Assembly (NCBI GenBank): GCA_963794475.1
Contig: CAWCDW010000010.1
Location: forward strand, 744,001 to 808,000
Reading direction: 5' to 3'
DNA from: GAS188 sp963794475
GTDB taxonomy: Bacteria; Pseudomonadota; Alphaproteobacteria; Rhizobiales; Beijerinckiaceae
DNA: 64,000 nt
Below, piece after piece: positions 1 to 9,031 of this stretch. The notes below the pieces were generated by a model that saw only the letters and a program-made list of their open reading frames with translations, was not told the DNA's origin and searched no databases. Made by a program: the position numbers and the translations under genes. Position 1 is the first letter of the stretch. Each line of letters begins with the position of its first letter.

Positions 1-367
1 GATCGCGGCGCAGGTCGCGCGCGATCGAGCGCAAGGCGTCACGATAAGGCCGCATCGCATCGAAGCGCCGCATCATGATGTCGAGCACACGCTCGCGCGC
101 CGGCTCCTCGGCGAGCTCGCCGGTCGTGCCTTCGAGCACGATGTGGTCGATCCGTTTGGTGAAGGCGCCGAGAATCGCCCCTTTGGAGGGGAAGAGGTCG
201 CGGAATTCGGCAAGCGACACCGAAGCGCGGTCGGCGATCTCGGCAAGGCCGATGTCGCCGAAAGGCTTCTCGGCGGCGAGCGCCATGAGGGCATCGATTA
301 CGCGATCGCGCGGCGAGCCTGTCGCTTCGGGCCTGCCCGGCCTCGGCTGATGGGGTTTCTTGGCCAT
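1..367 (-). CDS. TetR/AcrR-family transcriptional regulator (partial)
   Basis: The first 122 residues are visible; the gene runs off the left edge. After a basic, proline-rich leader of about 17 residues comes a TetR-type DNA-binding domain at about residues 18-66 (DRVIDALMALAAEKPFGDIG, then an AEIADRASVS turn and a FPSKGAILGAF recognition/connector segment). The ligand-binding half is mostly outside the window, so effector and targets cannot be inferred. It is the last visible gene of the minus-strand block and starts 66 bp after the Rsm22-like gene. Family assignment is firm; function is unknown. Confidence 0.8.
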   Translation of the reverse strand, partial: MAKKPHQPRPGRPEATGSPRDRVIDALMALAAEKPFGDIGLAEIADRASVSLAEFRDLFPSKGAILGAFTKRIDHIVLEGTTGELAEEPARERVLDIMMRRFDAMRPYRDALRSIARDLRRD

Positions 368-433
368 AGGCGCCTCCTTTTTCAACTCCCCCAACATAGT
401 GCGTCGGGCGTCGCGACAAAAGTGCGGCCGCGA

Positions 434-1433
434 TCACTCTTTCGGGCGGCCCCGCAGCCAGGCGTCGCCCCAGGCGGCGCGGCGCATCCTCGCATAGGCG
501 ATCCGGTCGCGCCGCGGCGTCCTTTCCTCGGCAAGACGACCGTCCTCGCCACAAACGCTGAAGCGCACCTCCGCCTTCGAGACGCGCACCCGCGACACGA
601 TCCGCCCTTGCGGCCGCAATGGCGTGTCGCTTCTGGCGAAGGCGAGGTAAATATAGGGTTCGTCCTCGTAGTTTACGTGTGCGGCTTTCGCGAGGCGGTG
701 CAGGCGCGAGCGCGCCAAGCGCTCGCTGAAATGGCACCAGGCGGGCGGCTGCATCGGGCAAGCCTCGAGATGCGGGCAGGGCGCGACGAGTTGGGCGCCC
801 TTCGCGATCAAGGCATCCCGGCAGATGAGGATGCGGCGAAAGCCTTCGGGCGTGCCCGGCTCGACAAAAAGCAAAAGACCCCTTGAACGCGGCCAAATGC
901 GGCCCGCGAGCTCGGCGATCTCGTTGGGCGGCAGCTCGACAAGCGCATAGCTCATCACCACGAGATCGGCGCTCGGCAGCTCGTCGCAGCGCGGACGCGA
1001 GGGGCGCACGGATGAGCTTCGCCTCGCGCATCGCGGCGAGGCCGCAAGCCTCGCCCAGCGAACGCGCGCCGTCGAGGAAGAAAGGATTGGCGTCGAGGAG
1101 CGTCAGCGCGGAGATTTCGGGCCAAAGCGAAAGCGCGGCGAAGCTCGCGCTGCCGGGGCCGGCGCATATGTCGAGGAGGCTCGCGGGTGAAAAGGAGGGC
1201 ACGAGCTCACGCGTTGCGCTCAATGCCGCGCCTGTCGCCGCGAAGGTCGCGGGCATGCGCGCCGAACAGTAGGCCGCGACATCCGCGGGCGAGGCGATCG
1301 CGATCTCGGACGCTCTGCCTTCGCGATAATGCCGCGATATCGAGGCGGCGCGCTCCGCGATCTCGGCTTTCGGCCTGCCCGCCGTCATGGCCTCGATCGC
1401 GGCCGCGAGCGGCGCCGGCATGGGAAAGCTCAT
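434..1433 (-). pseudogene. Rsm22-family ribosome-associated methyltransferase, frameshifted
   Basis: The two halves lie in different frames. From the ATG at 1433 the N-terminal half reads to about residue 150, with a SAM-binding motif (LLDICAGPGSASF, about residues 87-99). The C-terminal half, in another frame, continues with DELPSADLVVMSYALVELPP and the cysteine/histidine cluster CPHLEACPMQPPAWCHFSERL typical of Rsm22 proteins. Restoring one C in the run near 984-988 joins them as a protein of about 333 residues, the usual family length. The family is linked to assembly of the small ribosomal subunit. The ATG sits 7 bp after the phosphatase stop, as expected for an operon. Either a sequence error or a real inactivating indel explains the break. 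Confidence 0.75.
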
Positions 1434-1440
1434 CTGACGC

Positions 1441-1896
1441 TCATTTGCGGAAGCGCGCCATGATCCGCGTCTCCAAGCCGTCGCGAATGGCGCGATACGC
1501 ATCGAGCACGCGCTCGCGCGAGCCGACTTCCAGGGTCGGATCGGGTGTCGGCCAATATTCCACGTCGATCGACAAGGTCCGGGTCAGCTCGAGGGCGCGG
1601 TGGTGGGCCTCGGGGCTCAAGGTCACGGCAAGATCGAAATTCAGCCCTTCCCAATCGTCGAGCTCCTCGATCGTTTGCGGCTTATGCGCGGCGGCATCGA
1701 TGCCGATCTCATCGAGGACCGTTGCCATGAAGGGGTCGTTTTCGCCCTCGAGCACGCCCGCCGAGCGCACGTAAAGCGAGCGCCCGAAGAAGTGCTTGGT
1801 GATGGCTTCAGCCATGGGCGAGCGCACCGCGTTGCGCGAGCAGATGAAAAGGACGGACTGGATGGTCCGACGCGGGGCGGCAGGGGGCTGCGCCAC
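1441..1896 (-). CDS. Low-molecular-weight protein-tyrosine-phosphatase-family protein
   Basis: The 151-residue protein carries the CX5R phosphate-binding loop at C19-R25 (ICSRNAVRSPMAEA) and the general-acid DP motif near D119 (WPTPDPT). Both are diagnostic for low-molecular-weight phosphatases and related arsenate reductases. Substrate cannot be read from sequence; in alphaproteobacteria this gene habitually follows UPF0262 and hisD, as here, and is often annotated as phosphatase or ArsC-like. It starts 7 bp after the UPF0262 stop and is followed 7 bp later by the Rsm22-like gene, so the block is one transcription unit. Confidence 0.85.
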   Translation of the reverse strand: MAQPPAAPRRTIQSVLFICSRNAVRSPMAEAITKHFFGRSLYVRSAGVLEGENDPFMATVLDEIGIDAAAHKPQTIEELDDWEGLNFDLAVTLSPEAHHRALELTRTLSIDVEYWPTPDPTLEVGSRERVLDAYRAIRDGLETRIMARFRK

Positions 1897-1903
1897 CTCG
1901 CGC

Positions 1904-2461
1904 TCACCCTTTCCAATGCAGTGCCGCGATCAGCGTGAAGAGCCGCCGCGCCGTGTCGAAATCGACCTCGATCTTCCCTTGAAGCCGCTTGGCCAAAAGG
2001 CTGGCCGCTTCGTCATGCAAGCCACGCCGACCCATGTCGATCGCCTCGATCTCGGCGGCCGAGCGCGTGCGGATCGCCCCGTAATAGCTGTCGCAAAGCA
2101 TGAAATAGTCGCGCACCACGCGCCGGAAGGGGGTAAGCGACAAAAGATGCGCAATCACGGGCGCGCCGTCTTCCTCGCTCACTTGCAGCATGAGCTTCTT
2201 CTCGCGCAGCGCGATCGTCAGGCGATAGGGGCCGCGATCATGTCCGGGGACGGCGAAGCTGTTGCGTTCGAGAAGATCGTAGATGGCGATCGAGCATTCC
2301 TGCTCCTGATCCGCGCTCGATCGGCCGATCGATGCCTCGTCGAGCTCGACCGCGATCAGGCGCCTGGCGCGGCGCGGCTTCGCGTCGGGATTCCCGTCCT
2401 CCTTTGCGCCGCCCGCGGCAGCGTCTCTCGCGTCGTCGCTCGCGCTCTCCTTGGCGCTCAT
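1904..2461 (-). CDS. UPF0262 family protein
   Basis: 185 residues. The first 35 are polar and low-complexity; from RRLIAVELDEASIGRSS onward the sequence follows the UPF0262 family, including the segment VPGHDRGPYRLTIALREKKL and the C-terminal ARRLFTLIAALHWKG. The function of the family is unknown. It is a conserved alphaproteobacterial neighbour of hisD, and here its ATG lies 4 bp from the hisD stop. The N-terminal tail looks longer than usual; a downstream start is possible but none is clearly better. Confidence 0.9.
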   Translation of the reverse strand: MSAKESASDDARDAAAGGAKEDGNPDAKPRRARRLIAVELDEASIGRSSADQEQECSIAIYDLLERNSFAVPGHDRGPYRLTIALREKKLMLQVSEEDGAPVIAHLLSLTPFRRVVRDYFMLCDSYYGAIRTRSAAEIEAIDMGRRGLHDEAASLLAKRLQGKIEVDFDTARRLFTLIAALHWKG

Positions 2462-2465
2462 GCGC

Positions 2466-3761
2466 CTATCCTCGATTGAGCCTCACGGACACCGAACGGG
2501 CATGAGCGTCGAACCCTTCCGCCTGCGCGAGCGCGACGGCGGCGGGTGCGAGCGCCGAAAGGCCGGCGCGGGTCGCGTCGAGGAGCGTGGTGCGCTTCAT
2601 GAAATCGATGACGCCGAGGCCGGAAGAGAACCGCGCGGTGCGCGCAGTCGGCAACACATGGTTCGGCCCGCCCACATAGTCGCCGATGGCTTCGGGCGTG
2701 TAATGCCCAAGAAAGATCGCCCCGGCGTTGCGGATGAGGCCAGCGAGCTTCTCGGGCTCCTCCGTGGCGATCTCGAGGTGCTCGGGCGCAAGGCGATCGA
2801 CGAGGCTCGCCGCGTCCGGCAGGGATGGCACGAGGATTACCGCGCCGAAATCGCGCCAACTCGCCCGCGCGATCGCGGCGCGCGGCAGCTCGGCGAGATT
2901 GACCGCGATCCGCTTTTCCACGGCTTCGGCCAGGGCCGCATCGTCGGTGATCAAGATCGATTGGGCAGCGCCATCGTGCTCGGCTTGGGCCAAAAGATCG
3001 AGCGCCACCCAATCGGGGTTGGCGCTTTTGTCGGCGAGCACCAACACTTCCGAAGGACCCGCGATCGAATCGATCCCTACGACGCCGAAGACGCGACGCT
3101 TCGCCGCCGCTACATAGGCGTTTCCGGGCCCGACGATCTTGGCGACGGGCGCGATCGAGGCGGTGCCGAACGCAAGCGCCGCGATCGCCTGCGCGCCCCC
3201 GATCCGATAGATTTCGTCGACGCCTGCGAGCTTCGCGGCCGCGAGCACGAGCGGGTTGTGCCGGTTCTCCGGCATCGGCGCGACCATGACGATGCGCGGG
3301 ACGCCGGCGACCTTCGCCGGCACGGCGTTCATCAGCACGGAGGAGGGGTAGCTCGCCGTGCCGCCCGGCACGTAAAGGCCGACCGCTTCGATGGGCGTCC
3401 AGCGCAGGCCGAGCCGCACACCGAGCGCATCGGTGAAATGATCGTCCTTCGGGCGTTGCCGGAGATGGAAGGCCTCGATGCGCGCCCGGGCGAAGGCGAG
3501 CGCCTCGAGCGCCTCGCGCGAGCACGCCGCGAGGGCCCCCTCGATCTCGGCCTCGCTGACGCGCATCGTCGCGGCCGAGAGCGTGAGCCTGTCGAAGCGC
3601 AGCGTATAGTCGATGAGCGCCTCGTCGCCGCGTTCGGCGACCTCGCGCAAGATCGTGGCCACGATCGCCTCGATGTCCTCGGCAGCCTCCCGCTTCGTGC
3701 CGATGAGCGCCCGGAACCCTTCCTCGAAGCCGGGTTTGGTGAAATCGAGGCGTTGCGCCAT
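2466..3761 (-). CDS. hisD: Histidinol dehydrogenase
   Basis: 431 residues, the normal length. HisD carries out the last two NAD-dependent oxidations of L-histidinol to L-histidine in the cytoplasm, using a zinc ion. Recognisable segments are IGGAQAIAALAFGT, the zinc-ligand region LLAQAEHDGAAQS, the catalytic pair in RLAPEHLEI, and GDYVGGPNHVLPT with the last histidine ligand. It is complete and shows no oddity. The genes before (DUF2948, 7 bp) and after (UPF0262, 4 bp) are close enough for one operon; no other his genes are in the window. Confidence 0.97.
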   Translation of the reverse strand: MAQRLDFTKPGFEEGFRALIGTKREAAEDIEAIVATILREVAERGDEALIDYTLRFDRLTLSAATMRVSEAEIEGALAACSREALEALAFARARIEAFHLRQRPKDDHFTDALGVRLGLRWTPIEAVGLYVPGGTASYPSSVLMNAVPAKVAGVPRIVMVAPMPENRHNPLVLAAAKLAGVDEIYRIGGAQAIAALAFGTASIAPVAKIVGPGNAYVAAAKRRVFGVVGIDSIAGPSEVLVLADKSANPDWVALDLLAQAEHDGAAQSILITDDAALAEAVEKRIAVNLAELPRAAIARASWRDFGAVILVPSLPDAASLVDRLAPEHLEIATEEPEKLAGLIRNAGAIFLGHYTPEAIGDYVGGPNHVLPTARTARFSSGLGVIDFMKRTTLLDATRAGLSALAPAAVALAQAEGFDAHARSVSVRLNRG

Positions 3762-3768
3762 GCGATTT

Positions 3769-4200
3769 TCAAGCGCCTCCGGCGCCGAGCGACACAGGCA
3801 TCACTTCGTCGAGATCCTTCATCAAAGCTTCGAGGCATTCGACCTCGAGCCGAATCGCCTCCCCGCCCATGAAATGCAGCATGACGGTGCCGGCGGGAGC
3901 CGTCGTCGTGTCGAAGGTGATGGCGAGAAGCTCGAGCACGCGCTCCTTCTCGGAGAGATCGAAGCCGATATGGCTTGCCGACAAGACCCGCTCGAAATGC
4001 AGGCCGGAATGGCAGCGTCCGTCGATATCGGGGGGCGCCTCGCGGCATTTTCGATGAAACACCATGACGAAACGCATGCGCTTTCGCAGATACGCGACAT
4101 CGGAAAGCGTGAGGCGCGCATCCTGGAGGTGAGCGGAAACGACCGCGAGGTCCTCCGTGTCGAAAGCCGCGAGCGAAAGCGCCATAGGTCCCACCATCAT
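3769..4200 (-). CDS. DUF2948 family protein
   Basis: About 143 residues. The core AAFDTEDLAVVSAHLQDARL followed by YLRKRMRFVMVFHRK matches DUF2948, an alphaproteobacterial family of unknown function found beside hisD. The frame is open to 4401, but the residues upstream of the methionines at 4200/4197/4185 are arginine-rich noncoding-looking translation, so the start is placed at 4200. No clear ribosome-binding site decides between the three ATGs. It heads the DUF2948-hisD-UPF0262-phosphatase block, 7 bp before hisD. Confidence 0.8.
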   Translation of the reverse strand: MMVGPMALSLAAFDTEDLAVVSAHLQDARLTLSDVAYLRKRMRFVMVFHRKCREAPPDIDGRCHSGLHFERVLSASHIGFDLSEKERVLELLAITFDTTTAPAGTVMLHFMGGEAIRLEVECLEALMKDLDEVMPVSLGAGGA

Positions 4201-4529
4201 TGGGCGCGAAGGCCGTCGCTGCTCTATCCGCTCGAAACTCGAGGCGCAATGGCGCGCCGGGCTTCGGCCGAGGAATTCGGCAAAACGAATATCGCAAGCT
4301 CGTTTTTTCCGGAACCGTGCCGCGCAGCTGACGGTCCCGGGCTTCGCGCATTGCACGAGAAGCGTTTTCGGCAAGATGATGCGCTCGGCGCGGCTCTTCA
4401 AGGGACCATGGTGAAGCCGCCTTGGTGTCCTACTCGTGCGCTACAGGCTTGCTTCACGAAACAGGGTGGAGAAGATTGCGCCCCTTCCATCGCCGGGTGG
4501 TCCGGCGGAGCTTTTAAGGAAAGCCGTCG
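4201..4529. other. Intergenic region between divergent DUF2948 and binding-protein genes
   Basis: 329 bp with no convincing gene. It must contain the promoters for the leftward hisD block and the rightward binding-protein gene. I see no strong sigma-70 pair, repeat or structured RNA. The only clear element is the AAGGAA ribosome-binding site just before the ATG at 4530. Confidence 0.5.
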
Positions 4530-6044
4530 ATGCGCGCGAAGCTCACTTTTCTCGTTCTTATGCTCGTCATCGCCGCCCCGCCCGCGCGTGCGGCCGACGT
4601 GCTCAACATCGGCATCGCGGGCGATCCGGGGCCGCTCGATCCCGCGCGCAGCGGCAATTTTCTTGACCGCAACATCTTCGCCTCTCTCTGCGACAAGCTC
4701 ATCGACACCGATTCCGAGATGCGTTTCGTGCCGCAACTCGCGACGAGCTGGGAATGGTCCGCCGACGGGCTTGCTCTCACGCTGCATCTGCGCGCGGGGG
4801 TCATCTTTCAAGACGGCACTCCCTTCGATGCCGAGGCGGTGAAGGGGAATATCGAGCGCGACAAGACGCTCGCCACGAGCCTGCGCAAGCCGGAGCTGCG
4901 GCCCGTCGCCTCGGTCGAGGTCCTCGACCCGCTCGCCGTGAGATTGCATCTCTCGGTCCAAGACGCGCCGCTTCTCGCCTTCCTCGCTGACCGCTCCGGC
5001 ATGATGCTGTCGCCGCAATCCCTCGCCAAGCTTGGCGATGATGTCGCGAGCCACCCGGTCTGCGCCGGGCCTTTCTCTTTCACCGAGCGCGTCGCGCAGG
5101 ACAGGATCGTGCTTGATCGCTTCCCCGGCTATTGGAACGCCAAGGCGATCGCGATCGACCGCATCGTCTTTCGCCCGATGCCGGACAGCTCGGTGCGCCT
5201 CGTCAACCTGCAATCGGGCGAGCTTCAAATCGTCGATCAGCTTGCCGCGACCGACGCCGCCGTGGTGAAGGCCGATCCGCGCCTTCGCCTCGCCGAGCAT
5301 GGCGTTGCGGCGTATCGCACCTTGCAATTCAACCTCGACCACGGGGCGAGATCGCAGACGCCCCTCGGCAAGGACCCGCGGGTGCGCAAGGCGCTCGAGA
5401 AGTCGATAGACCGAAAGGCGCTCAATCAGGCGGTCTTCGAAGGCTTGTTCATTCCGAACAACCAAAGCGAATTGCCGGGCAGCCTATATTGGAACCCCGA
5501 TCACCCCGTCCCGGAGCGCGATCTCGCCGGTGCGCGCGCGCTTTTACGCGAAGCCGGCGTCGAGCATGTGAGCTTCGCCCTGCAGCTCGCCAACACCACC
5601 GTCGATGCCCAGATCGGCGAGGTCGTCCAGGCCATGGCAAAAGACGCAGGGTTTGACATCAGGCTCGAGCAGCTCGAGACCAACACGGGATACGCGGCCG
5701 ATCTCGCGGGCGATTTCGATGCCGCCTTGCTCACCTGGTCGGGGCGGGCCGATCCGGACGCCAATCTCTCGATCTGGATGGCGTGCAAGGGGCCCTTCAA
5801 CTTCGGTGCCTATTGCAACCCGAAGATGGATGAGCTGCTGAAGGAAGCGCGCGAGACGGGTGATGCCGAGAAGCGCGTCGCGCTTTACCGCGAGATCAGC
5901 GATCTCTACCTCGGCGACATGCCGCAGATCATCCTTTTCAACGCCACCTGGCTTTGGGGCTTGAGCGAGCGTGTCGAAGGCTTCATCCCCAATCGGGACG
6001 GGCTGATCCGCCCGCAAGGGTTGCGGCTCAAGCCGAAGCCCTGA
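4530..6044 (+). CDS. ABC transporter substrate-binding protein, family 5 (peptide/nickel/opine type)
   Basis: 504 residues with a classical signal peptide (LTFLVLMLVIAAPPARAAD, cleavage near residue 21). The family-5 binding-protein fold is shown by LNIGIAGDPGPLDPARSG, FVPQLATSWEWSADGLALT, the LRAGVIFQDGTPFDAEAVKG block and DPRVRKALEKSIDRKALNQA. Such proteins deliver oligopeptides, nickel chelates or opines to a DppBCDF-like importer; the ligand cannot be inferred. No permease or ATPase gene adjoins it: it stands alone between the DUF2948 block and a convergent membrane-protein gene. The start follows an AAGGAA site. Confidence 0.9.
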   Translation: MRAKLTFLVLMLVIAAPPARAADVLNIGIAGDPGPLDPARSGNFLDRNIFASLCDKLIDTDSEMRFVPQLATSWEWSADGLALTLHLRAGVIFQDGTPFDAEAVKGNIERDKTLATSLRKPELRPVASVEVLDPLAVRLHLSVQDAPLLAFLADRSGMMLSPQSLAKLGDDVASHPVCAGPFSFTERVAQDRIVLDRFPGYWNAKAIAIDRIVFRPMPDSSVRLVNLQSGELQIVDQLAATDAAVVKADPRLRLAEHGVAAYRTLQFNLDHGARSQTPLGKDPRVRKALEKSIDRKALNQAVFEGLFIPNNQSELPGSLYWNPDHPVPERDLAGARALLREAGVEHVSFALQLANTTVDAQIGEVVQAMAKDAGFDIRLEQLETNTGYAADLAGDFDAALLTWSGRADPDANLSIWMACKGPFNFGAYCNPKMDELLKEARETGDAEKRVALYREISDLYLGDMPQIILFNATWLWGLSERVEGFIPNRDGLIRPQGLRLKPKP

Positions 6045-6072
6045 AGGAGCCGCGGCGGCGGGCGATGCCCGA

Positions 6073-6942
6073 TCATTCGGCCCCTTGCGAAGCGGCCGGT
6101 GCCTGCCAGGATAAAAGGGCCTCCACGGCGTTTTGCCAGAGGAGGTTCTTGAGGTCGATCACGGGAGGGTTCGTCAATTCGATCGGCGTCTCGACCCTCG
6201 TGCCGCAGCCCTCGACAAGCCGCGAGATCTTGATCTCACCATCGGTGTGGTAGGGATCGCCCTCACCGTTCACGCCGTCGAGCGTCGGGCCGATTCCGGT
6301 GACTTCATAGACCGCTTCGACGACCTTTGCGCTCTTGAGCGCCTCTGTCAAAAGATCGCGTTCGGCGTCGATATCCGCGCCGATATGATGGGTGACCTGC
6401 CCGTTGAAGCGGTTGAAGCCGACGGCGCGGTCGAAGGTCGCGGCGCCGAGCCACACCGCGCGGCCTTCCTCACCTTTGCTCAGCACTTTCCAGAGGCGCA
6501 CATGGTTGCGACGATCGGCGCTTTTGCCCTCGGCGCGCTCGAAGGCGAGATCCTCGCGCCGGCCATCGTAGATGAGCGGGCTCACCGGCGCTTGCGGATA
6601 GGGCCGGTCAAGCGCCACGCTGCCGATGATCTCGAGGCTCGAGCGCAAGGTTATCGGGTCGGCCGGGTACCACTCCGCGACATGCATGGCGCAAAGCACA
6701 TCCTCCTTTGCGCCGACGAGGCCGACATTCATCGGGTCGCCCGGGATGCCCTGGCCGGTGCGCGTGACCATCGGCAGGCCGGCAAGCCCCTTCTGGTGCT
6801 CGTAATGCGTCCATACCGCGGGCAGCGCCACATAGGCGAGGAGGCCATAGGCGAGGAGGGTGGCCGAAAGGATGAGCGCGCAAGCCGTAAGCCTCGAACG
6901 GCGCTTCACGCCGGAGGGCGCAATTTTGGACAGCTCCGGCAC
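6073..6942 (-). CDS. LssY-like C-terminal domain membrane protein
   Basis: About 289 residues from a GTG at 6942, placed just after the esterase stop; a GTG at 6909 is the alternative. There is one N-terminal membrane segment (LTACALILSATLLAYGLLAY) followed by a soluble domain with PMVTRTGQGIPGDPMNVGLV, EWYPADPITLRSSLEIIGSV and LDRPYPQAPVSPLIYDGRRE, the signature of the LssY_C family. LssY was named from a Legionella type I secretion locus, but its biochemical role is not known. Here it follows an esterase gene with a 5-bp gap, so the two are probably cotranscribed; no secretion genes are nearby. Confidence 0.8.
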   Translation of the reverse strand: MPELSKIAPSGVKRRSRLTACALILSATLLAYGLLAYVALPAVWTHYEHQKGLAGLPMVTRTGQGIPGDPMNVGLVGAKEDVLCAMHVAEWYPADPITLRSSLEIIGSVALDRPYPQAPVSPLIYDGRREDLAFERAEGKSADRRNHVRLWKVLSKGEEGRAVWLGAATFDRAVGFNRFNGQVTHHIGADIDAERDLLTEALKSAKVVEAVYEVTGIGPTLDGVNGEGDPYHTDGEIKISRLVEGCGTRVETPIELTNPPVIDLKNLLWQNAVEALLSWQAPAASQGAE

Positions 6943-6947
6943 GCGCT

Positions 6948-7640
6948 TTACGCGGGCGCGGGCCGACGGCCTCGCGCGAAGGCCGCGGCGATGAACTCCC
7001 CGCCTTGCCGCAAGCCCTCGGCGTCGATGCCATGGCCGAGCCGGGGCGAGAGATGCCATTCGCAAGGGATCTCGGCCTCGGCGAGCGCCTCGGCCGATTC
7101 GAAAAGCGCGGAAGCCGGGATAAGATCATCGGCCTCGCCGTGGACGAGGAAGATGGGCGGTTTGCTCCGCGCCTCGGCCTTCACGCTCTCGCGTTCCTTG
7201 CCCGGCTCGAGCACGAGGAGGCCCGAATAGCCGACGATCGCCGCGGGTGCCTTTTCGCGGCGCAACCCGCAATGGAGCGCCATCATCGTACCTTGGCTGA
7301 AGCCGACGAGCGCGAGGGCGGAAGGGGGAAGCGCGTGCCGCTGAAGCTCCGCGTCGAGGAAGGCATCGAGCGCGGGACGCGCTTGCGTCACGCCCTGCCA
7401 GCGCTCATTGGGTTCACGGAAGGTGAGCGCGAACCATTGCCTGCCCACCGGGCTCATCGGCACGCGCTCGGGCGCATTGGGCGCAACGAATGCCGCATGC
7501 GGCAAGAGGCGTTGCCATTGCCGGCCGATCTCGATGAGATCCTTGCCGTCGGCCCCATAGCCGTGCAGCAGCACGATCAGCTCCCTTGGGGCGCCGGAGC
7601 GCGGCGTGAGGCGAGGTCCGTCGAGTAAGGCGGAGGTCAT
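6948..7640 (-). CDS. Phospholipase/carboxylesterase-family alpha/beta hydrolase
   Basis: 230 residues of the YpfH/carboxylesterase family. The catalytic triad is visible: nucleophile S115 in GFSQG, an acid in HGEADDLIP (D171 or D172) and H203 in RLGHGID. The oxyanion-hole segment is LLHGYGADGKDL. These cytoplasmic esterases hydrolyse short acyl esters or thioesters; the natural substrate is not predictable. It lies directly upstream of the LssY-like gene with a 5-bp gap, suggesting a two-gene operon. Confidence 0.88.
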   Translation of the reverse strand: MTSALLDGPRLTPRSGAPRELIVLLHGYGADGKDLIEIGRQWQRLLPHAAFVAPNAPERVPMSPVGRQWFALTFREPNERWQGVTQARPALDAFLDAELQRHALPPSALALVGFSQGTMMALHCGLRREKAPAAIVGYSGLLVLEPGKERESVKAEARSKPPIFLVHGEADDLIPASALFESAEALAEAEIPCEWHLSPRLGHGIDAEGLRQGGEFIAAAFARGRRPAPA

Positions 7641-7756
7641 CGGAAGTCTTCGCTGGTGGCGTTCGATGCCTCGATCGTTAGGCTATTTGCCCTGGCAATG
7701 CGACCCCGGAGAAGGCAGGGCTTCGTGGAGCGAGGGAAGCCGCTCGCCTTCGACGC

Positions 7757-8428
7757 TCACATGATGCCGGTGCGGTCGAAGATCGCCTGCGTCCCCTCGC
7801 CGTTCTCGATCAGCCGGCGCACCTCTTCCTCGCCCTCGACCTTGGCGAGCGCCGCCTCGACGACCTCATCGAGGTGCGCATTCGGGATGACAAGCACGCC
7901 GTCGCGGTCCCCGACGATGATGTCGCCGGGCGCGACGCTCGTGCCGTTCGCGAAATGGATCTTGCAGCGGTAATCCGTAACGCGGCCACGGCCGCGCTGG
8001 TCCTGGGCGTAAGAGCCGGCCGAGAAGAGCGGCAGGCCGACCTCGAATATCCCCCTCGTGTCGCGGTGGAAGCCGTCAACGACGGCGCCCGCGGCCCCGA
8101 GCGCGCGGGCCCTGGTGCTCATCAACTCGCCCCAAAGCGCGTATCGGGGCGAAGCGCCCGTGCAGATATAGACTTCGCCTGGCTGCAAATCGTCGAGTGC
8201 CTTGAACATCAAGCCGAAATCGCCTTGCGTCGTGCAATCTTCCTCGCGCACGGGCATGGCGCGTCCGACCAGCATCGTCTCGGGCGCGAGCGCACGGATG
8301 TAGGGCGGCAGGAACTGCTGGTGAAGGCCCTTCATGTCCATCACATCCCCGATGACGGAGGTGAAGAGCCGGTCACGAATTTTTGCAAGCGGATCCGTGC
8401 CGGCGGAACGCGGCGTCATCTCGGCCAT
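7757..8428 (-). CDS. RraA family protein (aldolase/decarboxylase-like)
   Basis: 223 residues from the ATG at 8428. The RraA fold is recognised from LFTSVIGDVMDMKGLHQQFL, the substrate/metal loop GELMSTRARALGAAGAVVDG with DTRGI, and the C-terminal GDIIVGDRDGVLVIP. Members include inhibitors of RNase E and divalent-metal 4-hydroxy-4-methyl-2-oxoglutarate/4-carboxy-4-hydroxy-2-oxoadipate aldolases. The G-D-R-D-G and GAxG-x-V-x-DG residues favour an enzyme, but no linked pathway gene confirms it. It begins 11 bp after the phasin stop, so both are probably on one message. Confidence 0.85.
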   Translation of the reverse strand: MAEMTPRSAGTDPLAKIRDRLFTSVIGDVMDMKGLHQQFLPPYIRALAPETMLVGRAMPVREEDCTTQGDFGLMFKALDDLQPGEVYICTGASPRYALWGELMSTRARALGAAGAVVDGFHRDTRGIFEVGLPLFSAGSYAQDQRGRGRVTDYRCKIHFANGTSVAPGDIIVGDRDGVLVIPNAHLDEVVEAALAKVEGEEEVRRLIENGEGTQAIFDRTGIM

Positions 8429-8439
8429 GGCGAAGAGGG

Positions 8440-8854
8440 CTACCTCTTCGAGCGCGACTTCGGCGCGGCTTCGGAAGTGGCGTGCGAGGCCGCCCGCGAC
8501 GCGGTGCCGGCGACGGTCGATCCCATCTCGCGGATCTGGGCGCCGAGGCTTTCCGCCTGCTTCTGCACGAAGCCTTGCTGCAGCTTCAGGAACTCCTGCG
8601 GGTCTTTCGCATGCAACAACTGGCGGGCGAAGTCGAAAGCGGCGGCGATATTCGTCTCGGCGTAGCCCACGGCTTTTTGCGTCATGTCGCGCGCTCCGGC
8701 CTGCGTCGCTTGCGCAGTCGAATTCGACCGCGGAGAACACGCGGGTCGCTTCCTTCATGTATTGGGTCACGGCTTCCTGGGCCTTGGCCAAAGTGGTCTC
8801 GGCGGCGTTGCGCACGCCTTGCGACATCGCCTCGGTCGAGTATTTCGGTTCCAT
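8440..8854 (-). pseudogene. Phasin family protein, frameshifted
   Basis: The N-terminal part starts at the ATG at 8854 behind a GGGAG site and reads MEPKYSTEAMSQGVRNAAET..TRVFSAVE. The rest continues in another frame as ATQAGARDMTQKAVGYAETN..LQQGFVQKQAESLGAQIREM, the typical phasin amphipathic helix. Removing one T from the GAATTC run at about 8721-8726 gives a continuous reading (VESTAQATQAGARDMTQ) of about 137 residues. Phasins coat polyhydroxyalkanoate granules. No PHA synthase gene lies in the window. The break may be an assembly indel; if real, the protein loses its granule-binding helix. Confidence 0.75.
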
Positions 8855-9031
8855 CTCGCTCTCCCTTTTTCGCGCGTCGTCCCCAACACAAGTAGTGCAG
8901 GAAGGCCCGCAAGTCATCGCCGTCGTCGACGAATCGAAAAAAACGGGGAGGGGCCGCTCGAGGAAGCGCGATTTGCGTGGCGGCTTCAATCAAGGAGGGG
9001 TGCGATTGCCTCGCGCCTCACGCGGCCCGCC

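Noticed and set aside
39..1502. A 487-residue minus-strand frame covering the TetR and Rsm22 regions
   Set aside because: Only its first part is real (the Rsm22 N-terminus). After the break near 985 it is arginine-rich shadow translation.
2451..3872. Long plus-strand frame opposite hisD
   Set aside because: It mirrors hisD on the other strand, is dominated by Arg, Ala and Gly and matches no family.
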